DNA of 5,699 bases, taken from CBFIJI01 sp965662885. Lineage in GTDB: Bacteria; Bacteroidota; Bacteroidia; Flavobacteriales; Flavobacteriaceae. A model generated the notes under the pieces. The model did no database searches. It saw only the letters and a list, made by a program, of their open reading frames with translations, and was not told where the DNA came from. The stretch is from positions 1 to 5,699 of the forward strand of contig CBFIJI010000122.1 of assembly GCA_965662885.1 (NCBI GenBank), written 5' to 3'. Every line of letters starts with the position of its first letter. Within the stretch, counting starts at the first letter, position 1. Shown here one piece after another: positions 1-5,699 of this stretch. A program made the position numbers and the translations under genes.

Positions 1-782
1 GAACCTATATCGTATGCTGATTGGTAGCGAGTTAACTGAGAAAAATCTTTTGCATTAGTTCGGTTCATCCAGGACTCCTCCAAGGGTTTTCCTTGCGAAA
101 ATTTCTCATTAAAATAGGCCAATCCTATGGAATAAGGACCTAATAACCATTTATATCCAGCACAGATTAAGGCGTCTATTTTATATTCATTGACATTTAT
201 AGGAAGTGCACCGACTGATTGTGTTCCATCTACGATAAAATAGGCACCTACTTGTTCACATTTTTCTCCAATGGCTTGCAGGTCAAACTTTAATCCATGC
301 ATCCAGTGAATCGACGAGATTAAGACCACAGATGTTTTTTCATCGATAGCCTCTAAAATATTTTTATTCCAATGTTGATTATTCCCATCGCTGTTTTTCG
401 GACCTACAACCTTCAGTGTGTTTTCATTTTCCTTGCACCAGCGTTCTAGGGCATAATATCCACTTGGGAATTCTTCTTCCATGGTAATAGCATTACCCTT
501 CTCTTTATGACCAATATTATTGAGGGCTGTTGCTAAGCCGTAGGAAACGGATGGAATGATGGCGATTTGATGCCATTGACTGTTGATCAATGTTGCAAAT
601 TCTTTCTTAACTAATTGTGTTGTGTTAAAAAAATCTTCAGTTTCAATTTCAAAGGGATTTCTTTCCCGATTTATTGCTTTTAGCCCTGCCCTTTCAGCAG
701 CTTTTAATAAAGGTGCTTTTGAGGCGCAATTAAAATAGTGATGTCCTTCGTTTAGACTAAAGAATTCCTTTTGGCTGTTCAT
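1..782 (-). CDS. Class V aminotransferase-fold PLP-dependent enzyme, C-terminus cut by window edge
   Basis: About 260 codons are present, reading from an ATG at 782 and leaving the window with no stop. The family is usually somewhat under 400 residues, so roughly two thirds is here. Fold-type I class V hallmarks are visible: a PSVSYG cofactor-phosphate loop (77-82), an IHWMHG segment (158-163) where relatives carry an IHW-type motif, VDGTQSVG (184-191) with D185 expected to contact the PLP ring nitrogen, and GYKWLLGP (209-216) with K211 as the likely Schiff-base lysine. The key residues are intact, so it is probably an active enzyme. The closest known groups are the kynureninase, cysteine desulfurase and isopenicillin-N-epimerase-like proteins. 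The substrate cannot be read from sequence, and a specific kynureninase or desulfurase call is not supported. A 139-bp gap separates it from the acyltransferase upstream. No Shine-Dalgarno sequence is seen; the start is chosen because the family's conserved N-terminal segment (about residues 7-26) begins just after it. Confidence 0.88.
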   Translation of the reverse strand, partial: MNSQKEFFSLNEGHHYFNCASKAPLLKAAERAGLKAINRERNPFEIETEDFFNTTQLVKKEFATLINSQWHQIAIIPSVSYGLATALNNIGHKEKGNAITMEEEFPSGYYALERWCKENENTLKVVGPKNSDGNNQHWNKNILEAIDEKTSVVLISSIHWMHGLKFDLQAIGEKCEQVGAYFIVDGTQSVGALPINVNEYKIDALICAGYKWLLGPYSIGLAYFNEKFSQGKPLEESWMNRTNAKDFSQLTRYQSAYDIG

Positions 783-837
783 TTTATAAAGTTGAATTAA
801 TGGCGTTTGAGTTTTATAAAACCCCTATCATTTTAAC

Positions 838-865
838 CTAAGATATTAAAAATATTTTCTTCCAA
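838..865 (-). promoter_or_regulatory. Possible Bacteroidota-type promoter for the PLP enzyme gene
   Basis: On the minus strand a TTG (863-865) is followed after 17 bases by TATCTTAG (838-845), a seven-of-eight match to the TAnnTTTG -7 element. It lies about 55 bases before the ATG at 782, in the 783-921 gap. The spacing equals that of the better promoter before the acyltransferase gene. The region is very AT-rich, so a chance match is quite possible. The rest of the gap contains only AT-rich short palindromes (for example 811-822 and 849-858) and no GC-rich hairpin with a T tract. Confidence 0.3.
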
Positions 866-921
866 GACGAAGTTTTAATAATAGTCGGTGATCTTTACTA
901 CTCCAAAATTTTTACTCTTTT

Positions 922-1797
922 TTAAAGGGGTTGGTCTTGTGGTTTTTTTAGCTTCCACCGTCGATGACTCCAAAGCCATAATTCTGGAGTTTTATTGATT
1001 TGTTCTTCCAAGATGCGAATATATTTCTCAATAATTTCTTCTCCTTTTCGCTGTTTACTATTTTCATCGATAAGAATCAACTCCATTTCGTAGACCCCTC
1101 TTTTTATTTTTTTTATCAAAGGAAAAATTACGACTTGATTCATTTTTTTTGCAATCCTATCAGCACCCACTAAAAAGGCTGTTTCTTGATTTAAAAAGGT
1201 GGTCCAATATTTAGAGGAGTTTTTTCTCGGGTTTTGGTCACCTACAATCATACTCATGGTCAAAACATTTTCATCTCTAAATTTTGATAAGGTTTTATAC
1301 CCTTTTTTAGATTCGATACAAACCAGTCCAAAACGGCTTCGAATCAATAACATCAACTCATTAAAATAGTTGTTGGAAAGTTGTTGATAGAAGGCGGTAA
1401 CTTGGTAGGGAAAAAAGAGGGGTAAATGGGATGTTAATTCCCAATTTCCTAGATGCCCACCATATAAAATAATATCTTTTTTCTCTTTATAATAGTGTTC
1501 TACAAGTGTGGAATTTTTGACTGAAAAATTTTTGAAAACGGTTTTTTTACTTATTGTTAGTGTTTTTATCAATTCAAAAAGCACATCACAAAAGTGTCTG
1601 AAAAAAGTTTTTTCTATCTTGATTATTTCTGGAAGACTTTTATTGGGGAAAGCATTTTGAAGATTTTCTCTCACCACTTTTCTTCGGTATTTTATAAGGT
1701 AATAGGTAAAGAAAAATGCAATATCCGAAACTAGATACAACAATGGAAGTGGAAGTAAAGAAAACAGGTATAATGGATAAAACTTTATAAATTTCAT
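922..1797 (-). CDS. LpxL/HtrB-family lipid A (lysophospholipid) acyltransferase
   Basis: This 291-residue inner-membrane acyltransferase has about the usual LpxL/HtrB length. A hydrophobic N-terminal segment (about 8-35) is the expected membrane anchor, followed by the basic stretch KYRRKVVRENL (36-46) typical of the family. The HX4E catalytic motif is intact in GGHLGNWE (113-120), with H115 and E120. Other family blocks are DQNPRK (187-192), the VGADRIAKK region (210-218) and the C-terminal WLWSHRRWK (274-282). By family knowledge it transfers an acyl chain from acyl-ACP to a lipid A precursor on the cytoplasmic face. In Bacteroidota related paralogs also act on other lipids or sit in pigment clusters, so the exact acceptor is unproven. 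No pigment or other lipid genes are nearby. It starts 30 bp after the CapA-family stop and has its own candidate promoter there. The ATG at 1797 gives a normal N-terminus; no Shine-Dalgarno sequence is evident. Confidence 0.9.
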   Translation of the reverse strand: MKFIKFYPLYLFSLLPLPLLYLVSDIAFFFTYYLIKYRRKVVRENLQNAFPNKSLPEIIKIEKTFFRHFCDVLFELIKTLTISKKTVFKNFSVKNSTLVEHYYKEKKDIILYGGHLGNWELTSHLPLFFPYQVTAFYQQLSNNYFNELMLLIRSRFGLVCIESKKGYKTLSKFRDENVLTMSMIVGDQNPRKNSSKYWTTFLNQETAFLVGADRIAKKMNQVVIFPLIKKIKRGVYEMELILIDENSKQRKGEEIIEKYIRILEEQINKTPELWLWSHRRWKLKKPQDQPL

Positions 1798-1822
1798 TGC
1801 TTTAATTGGAACTTTATAAACA

Positions 1823-1850
1823 CAAACCTAAGTTTTATTTTTTGTAACAA
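1823..1850 (-). promoter_or_regulatory. Bacteroidota-type promoter before the acyltransferase gene
   Basis: On the minus strand TTG (1848-1850) is followed after 17 bases by TAGGTTTG (1823-1830), a perfect match to the TAnnTTTG -7 consensus used by Bacteroidota primary sigma factors, with a spacing accepted for flavobacterial TTG-type -33 elements. The -7 box begins with the TAG stop codon of the upstream CapA-family gene. The box ends 25 bases before the acyltransferase ATG at 1797, so a transcript would start near 1816 with a leader of only about 18 bases. This suggests the acyltransferase can be transcribed independently of the genes upstream. Confidence 0.6.
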
Positions 1851-2943
1851 TCCCTTCTTTTGTAATAAGTAATTCACTTTTAGGAAAGTTAGACTGTTGT
1901 AATAATATAATTTCTTTTAAGGCCTTATTTTCATTATCAAGGACTGGCATCCCCCGATTTATTTGTTTAATGGAGGTAATTTTAGCTTCTAAAAAAACTC
2001 CTTCCCGATTCACTTTTACTTGAACAATTGGTGCAATTCCTTTGGCCCCTTTAAGACTAAAACGGCCATAAGTTGCAAAGTTCCCGAGGCTGTAGGCAAT
2101 AAATCGATCTTTATAAATATCTACTGTTCGGGTGACATGGGGACCATGTCCAAAAATAATATCCGCCCCTGCGTCAATGGCCATACGAGCAAATTCATGA
2201 GGGTTTCCACGGTCTTCACCAACATAATACTCTTTTTTTTGAGTGACATTTTTGTAGGCTTGTCCTTCTCCTCCTCCATGAAAGGAAACAATTACAATAT
2301 CTACCTGCGCTTCTAAGTTTTTGATGATCTCCGTCGCTTTGGCGTAGTCATTAATTTTAACGGTAGAAACATTTGGGGCAAAAGCACAAAATCCATAGGT
2401 AACATCCCCTTTTTTAAAAATACTTAACGGGTGTTCTAATAAACCTGCAAAATTGATGTCAGCAGTTCTTAATACGTTTACTGTATTTACTTTTCCAATC
2501 TCACCAAAGTCAGCACTGTGATTATTTGCCAAACTAACCACATCAAAGCCAGCGTCTTTTAAAATATTCACATAGTGGTCTGGTGATTTAAAGGCATAAC
2601 ACAGTTGAGGATTGGAACATCTTTTTACGGTTCCTTTTCCAGAAAGAAGTACTCCTTCTAAATTACCAAAGGTTACATCTGCCTCTTTCAAAAAGGATTT
2701 AACCGGGCTTAACATCTCTTTTCCTTCATTTGGAGGGAGGTAGGCGTTGGATGGGTAGTTGGTCCCCAACATAATATCTCCCACCCCAACAATAGTTATG
2801 GTATCATTAGAGATCTTGTTTTTTAATATCGTGTCGCTTTGAGGGACAGCTTCACGGAGTAGGGTGTTTGTTTTGGGTTGTGCTATAAGATATTGTTGTG
2901 AAAACAAAAGCACTTGACTTAGTAGCAGAAATTTTAGTTTCAT
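1828..2943 (-). CDS. Secreted CapA-family protein (PGA_cap, metallophosphatase-like fold)
   Basis: This 371-residue protein begins with a signal peptide (hydrophobic core about 4-20, likely cleaved near IAQ at 20-22, with no lipobox cysteine), so it is probably a soluble periplasmic or secreted protein. The conserved CapA/PgsA blocks appear in order: GDIMLG (55-60), FGNLEG (92-97), SLANNHSADFG (138-148), SFHGGGEG (220-227), the IDAGADIIFGHGPH block (256-269) and IAYSLGNF (282-289). The Asp, Asn and His residues match the metal-binding pattern of calcineurin-like phosphoesterases. The founding member acts in poly-gamma-glutamate capsule formation, but no pgsB or pgsC ligase genes are visible, so a poly-glutamate role is not supported. 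A role in envelope or exopolymer metabolism is the cautious inference. It lies 46 bp after the receptor gene with no clear promoter or terminator between, so co-transcription is plausible. The ATG at 2943 fits the signal peptide exactly. Confidence 0.9.
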   Translation of the reverse strand: MKLKFLLLSQVLLFSQQYLIAQPKTNTLLREAVPQSDTILKNKISNDTITIVGVGDIMLGTNYPSNAYLPPNEGKEMLSPVKSFLKEADVTFGNLEGVLLSGKGTVKRCSNPQLCYAFKSPDHYVNILKDAGFDVVSLANNHSADFGEIGKVNTVNVLRTADINFAGLLEHPLSIFKKGDVTYGFCAFAPNVSTVKINDYAKATEIIKNLEAQVDIVIVSFHGGGEGQAYKNVTQKKEYYVGEDRGNPHEFARMAIDAGADIIFGHGPHVTRTVDIYKDRFIAYSLGNFATYGRFSLKGAKGIAPIVQVKVNREGVFLEAKITSIKQINRGMPVLDNENKALKEIILLQQSNFPKSELLITKEGIVTKNKT

Positions 2944-2989
2944 TCAACTATTTATTTGAAATCTGTTTTAGCTAACGAAGATATCATTT

Positions 2990-5578
2990 TTAAAAATTGA
3001 AATGATAACTTATAAAGGGAATCATTTCTCCAAAAGGGGAAAACTCATAACGTTTCATAAGATTTGGATTATTGGTATCCAAGTCTAAATAGGCTGAAAT
3101 AGGGTTCTTACGTCCATAAGCATTATAGATACCAAACGACCAAAAGCTGTTCCATTTGGTGTTTAATTTCTTTTTTGGATACCAACTAAAAGTAAAATCA
3201 AGCCGATGCATAGGAGGCAATCTAGAATTGTTTTGATGGATTAATTCATCACTAAATCCCCCGTGTAAATGATCAAAAAAGAATCCTATAGATATGGGTT
3301 GCCCAGATTGGAAGGTAAAAAATGTACTGATTTTTAATTGTTTTGATAACCATTTTTGAAAACTAAAATTTAGCATATGGGGACGATCAAAACTAGTGGG
3401 ATAAAAGATGTTTTGAACTGATTGTGAATCCAAACCAACAATGGGGATTTTACGAAAGGAACGGGAATAGGTGTAATTAAAATTTCCATACCCGTTTTTA
3501 ATATTAAAATCGGTATTAAATTCAACTCCAAAGGCATAGCCATTTTCAATTAAAAAGTTCTGTTTTAGCATATTGTTACTATCATTATTGGGACCAGCAG
3601 CATAGGCGATCATATTTTTTAGTGTTTTATAGTAGCCCTCTAAATAGCTATTTAACCGAACATTCTTCCAAACCAAGTCGTGTGAAAATCCAATACTCCA
3701 TTGATTTACTTCAATTGGTTGCACTCCCTCACCTGAAGGCTTCCATACATTTAACGGCATTAATATTGTGGTGTTTGAGATCCTGTGAATGTATTGAAAC
3801 ATTCTGTTGTAATTAATGTTCAACTCGGAGTGATCGTTTATCATATAGGTAAAAACTCCTCGTGGTTCAAAATTAGTAAACGTATTACCTGGATCTTCAT
3901 CAGCTTTATTTGTTTCGTTGAAATTTAACGGTGTATGAGAGTATTCCAAAGGTTGGCTTGTATTGTAAAAGCCTGTCCATCGCAGTCCAATATTAAAGGA
4001 ACATTTTGGCCATTTTTTTTCCCATTCTGTAAACACACTACTTTGTATGGCTTTTTCAGATTTCAGAAATGAATATTGAGTTTCTATGGAATGCTGGTTT
4101 TTGGGTTTAAATTGAAAGTTTAAAAGATCAAAGCCACTTCTAAGGCTATTGTTTTTTCCAATAGCGTAGGTAACTTCACCCTTACTTCCAAAAGTTACTA
4201 TCTTGGCATCTAGTCCAAAGTATTCAGCGTCTGGAAAACCGAATGATGTTTTTTCTAGAAGGTCGAGCCGTGATGAGTATTTGGTGTAAAAGGAGGAGAA
4301 ATTAACTGTAGTTCGTTTAAAAGACTGATAGCTCCAGTCCAATGAAAGTGCGTTTTGTTTTAAATAATAACTTAAAGGAGTACTACCCAATCCGCTGGAA
4401 GATTTATAGTAATCTACTCCTGAAAAGCCACTTAAAACAAGTGTTTGATTTTTATTGATTTGGAAATTCAATTTTCCTGTAAGATCATAAAAATAAAAAT
4501 TGCTGGGGTTCTTGTTGTTAAAGAACGCCGATAAATAGTCAATATTGGTTCTCCTTGCAGCCATTAAAAAATGGACTTTCTTTTTTTTTAAGGGCCCTTC
4601 TAACTGAAGTTGCGAAGTCAAGGGTCCTATCGCTCCACTTACCATAAATTTATTTTTGTTTCCATCCTTTAGACGAATATCCATTACAGAGGACGCACGA
4701 CCGCCCCATCGTGCAGGAATGTTTCCCTTATATAATTTAAGGGAGGCAATGGTGGATGGGTTAAAAAGGGAAAACAAACCAAATAAATGCGTAGATTCAT
4801 AAAAAGGCACATGCTCAAATAAGATTAAATTTTGATCATTATTTCCGCCACGAATATTAAACCCTGAGGTACCTACACCATTTGAAAGTACTCCTGGAAT
4901 GCTACGTAAAACCGCATAGATGTCTGGAACACCCATAAAACTTGGAGTATTTGCAATTTTTTTTTCATCAATAACAGTCGTTGTTTCCTCCTTCCTTAAG
5001 ACGTTATTCCAAGGGACTTTTGAAAGTACTTGAACTTCATTCAGTTGAGATGTTTTGGTTTCTAAATAAAAATTTTCAAATTGTTCAGGCTTAATTTTTA
5101 GTCTTTTTTTTTGTTCCTGATAGCCAAGGTGGGATACGCTTAACTCGTTTATTTCAACTGTATTTTTGAATGCATAATAGCCGAATTTATTAGTGATGGC
5201 ATAATTATTATCATTACCAATCACAGTTGCTCCTATTAAGGTTTCGCCTGTTTCTTTATCAAAAATTTTCCCCTGAATCCCATTATTATTTTTGGAAGAA
5301 TCTTTAAGAACAATATGTGGTGAACTGATCCAATAAACAATGGAGGTGTTTCGAAACAATTGTTCCAATGTTTTATGAATAGTTTCCTCCTCAACAGCAA
5401 TACTAAAAAGGGGTGTTACATCAAGTAGTCTTTCATTATAAATAAAATAAAACGAAGATCTTTCTTCAATGGCATGAAGTATTTCTTTCAATGGATAGGA
5501 TTCCATATTAAGTGTTATTCTATCAGAAGCAAAGATTCCATTTGACAGGAGTACAAGGAGCAATAGAATTTTTTTCAT
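2990..5578 (-). CDS. TonB-dependent outer-membrane receptor with STN signalling domain (FecA-like architecture)
   Basis: This 862-residue receptor imports or senses an unidentified ligand across the outer membrane using TonB energy. In order it has a signal peptide (about 1-18), an STN domain (about 21-92) that contacts FecR in the periplasm, a carboxypeptidase-regulatory-like beta domain (about 101-172), a plug (about 205-310) with GFNIRGGNNDQNLILFEHVP (239-258), and a long beta-barrel. Late barrel motifs SRLPPMHRLD (785-794) and NAYGRKNP (819-826) are typical of this Bacteroidota group, and the C-terminal Phe fits BAM-dependent barrel assembly. The ATG at 5578 is preferred because it gives a clean signal peptide 5 bp after the FecR stop. 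A TTG 21 bases upstream at 5599 would add seven residues ahead of the signal peptide and overlap that stop. No SusD-like partner follows, so a SusC glycan-uptake role is not supported. The ligand (siderophore, metal complex or other) cannot be told from sequence. Confidence 0.93.
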   Translation of the reverse strand: MKKILLLLVLLSNGIFASDRITLNMESYPLKEILHAIEERSSFYFIYNERLLDVTPLFSIAVEEETIHKTLEQLFRNTSIVYWISSPHIVLKDSSKNNNGIQGKIFDKETGETLIGATVIGNDNNYAITNKFGYYAFKNTVEINELSVSHLGYQEQKKRLKIKPEQFENFYLETKTSQLNEVQVLSKVPWNNVLRKEETTTVIDEKKIANTPSFMGVPDIYAVLRSIPGVLSNGVGTSGFNIRGGNNDQNLILFEHVPFYESTHLFGLFSLFNPSTIASLKLYKGNIPARWGGRASSVMDIRLKDGNKNKFMVSGAIGPLTSQLQLEGPLKKKKVHFLMAARRTNIDYLSAFFNNKNPSNFYFYDLTGKLNFQINKNQTLVLSGFSGVDYYKSSSGLGSTPLSYYLKQNALSLDWSYQSFKRTTVNFSSFYTKYSSRLDLLEKTSFGFPDAEYFGLDAKIVTFGSKGEVTYAIGKNNSLRSGFDLLNFQFKPKNQHSIETQYSFLKSEKAIQSSVFTEWEKKWPKCSFNIGLRWTGFYNTSQPLEYSHTPLNFNETNKADEDPGNTFTNFEPRGVFTYMINDHSELNINYNRMFQYIHRISNTTILMPLNVWKPSGEGVQPIEVNQWSIGFSHDLVWKNVRLNSYLEGYYKTLKNMIAYAAGPNNDSNNMLKQNFLIENGYAFGVEFNTDFNIKNGYGNFNYTYSRSFRKIPIVGLDSQSVQNIFYPTSFDRPHMLNFSFQKWLSKQLKISTFFTFQSGQPISIGFFFDHLHGGFSDELIHQNNSRLPPMHRLDFTFSWYPKKKLNTKWNSFWSFGIYNAYGRKNPISAYLDLDTNNPNLMKRYEFSPFGEMIPFISYHFNF

Positions 5579-5583
5579 TTGAG

Positions 5584-5699
5584 CTATTTTAAAACCCAAG
5601 TTTGTGTTGATTGATCATTGTAGTATTTAAAATTGGAGGCCTTAGAGAGAAGTTCTAGTATTTCGTTTAGGCTAATATCACGAGAAAATTGACCTCTTA
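5584..5699 (-). CDS. FecR-like anti-sigma factor, C-terminal end only (DUF4974 region)
   Basis: The last 37 codons and the TAG stop (5584-5586) of a gene entering from the right edge are present; this short tail is easily missed. The visible peptide starts RGQFSRDISLNEILELLSKA and ends in TWVLK. The G-x-F, then S-L-x-E-I-L-x-L-L pattern, then an aromatic beta-strand and a terminal strand is what is seen at the end of the DUF4974 domain of Bacteroidota FecR proteins. FecR proteins span the inner membrane, hold an ECF sigma factor in the cytoplasm and read receptor state through their periplasmic C-terminus. The stop lies 5 bp before the receptor ATG, which indicates one operon and probable translational coupling. 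The assignment rests on a short tail plus strong context; the N-terminal domain, membrane segment and sigma factor gene lie outside the window. Confidence 0.8.
   Translation of the reverse strand, partial: RGQFSRDISLNEILELLSKASNFKYYNDQSTQTWVLK

Noticed and set aside
811..822. Perfect 12-base palindrome GTTTTATAAAAC, with TTTTATAAA repeated at 782-790
   Set aside because: Low-complexity A/T composition. Similar TTTATAAA strings occur elsewhere in the window (for example near 1811), so it is not distinctive enough for an operator call.
1107..1114. Runs of eight T/A in coding sequence (here, near 1144 and near 4583), considered as phase-variation tracts
   Set aside because: The reading frames are intact, and runs of this length are common in AT-rich lysine- and phenylalanine-rich genes. 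Nothing suggests slippage control.
2020..2316. 98-codon plus-strand open frame
   Set aside because: It lies wholly inside the CapA-family gene, which has clear conserved motifs on the other strand. Its translation resembles no known family.
2976..2983. TATCTTCG, a seven-of-eight match to the -7 promoter element before the CapA-family gene
   Set aside because: No TTG lies 17-23 bases upstream on the minus strand, so promoter support is too weak to list.
2982..3007. 8-bp inverted repeat (TATCATTT / AAATGATA) straddling the receptor stop codon, considered as a terminator or operator
   Set aside because: The stem is almost all A/T, the loop is 10 bases and no T tract follows on the minus strand. 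In such AT-rich sequence this is expected by chance.
3622..3816. 64-codon plus-strand open frame
   Set aside because: It lies inside the receptor barrel region on the opposite strand and has no recognisable protein features.
2990..5578. SusC-type glycan-uptake receptor
   Set aside because: No SusD-like gene follows. The STN domain, the overall length and the C-terminal motifs fit a FecR-coupled non-SusC receptor better.

Overview
The window looks like chromosomal DNA of a member of the Bacteroidota, most likely a flavobacterium. It is AT-rich, its start codons lack clear Shine-Dalgarno sequences, and one intergenic gap carries a TTG-N17-TAnnTTTG promoter of the Bacteroidota type. It also holds a FecR-type anti-sigma regulator tail next to a TonB-dependent receptor with STN and carboxypeptidase-regulatory-like domains, an arrangement typical of this phylum.

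All five genes lie on the minus strand, so transcription runs from the right edge to the left. In that order they are: the C-terminal end of a FecR-like anti-sigma protein (5584-5699, cut by the window edge); a complete TonB-dependent outer-membrane receptor (2990-5578); a secreted CapA-family protein with a metallophosphatase-like fold (1828-2943); an LpxL/HtrB-type lipid A acyltransferase (922-1797); and a class V PLP-dependent enzyme that runs off the left edge (1-782). The gaps are 5, 46, 30 and 139 bp. No convincing intrinsic terminator was seen in any of them.

The FecR-like protein and the receptor form a standard cell-surface signalling pair. Ligand binding by the receptor is relayed by its periplasmic STN domain to FecR and then to an ECF sigma factor, which is expected just beyond the right edge. 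The CapA-family and LpxL-type proteins also act in the envelope. However, the acyltransferase has a good promoter of its own overlapping the capA stop codon, so it need not belong to the receptor operon. The PLP enzyme may have a weaker promoter in the 139-bp gap and has no obvious link to the rest.

Each protein belongs to a recognisable family, and I see no CRISPR array, mobile element, RNA gene or evident new system. The points most worth checking are the promoter buried in the capA stop codon, the receptor-to-CapA adjacency, the receptor start correction, and the resemblance between the FecR tail and the receptor's STN domain.
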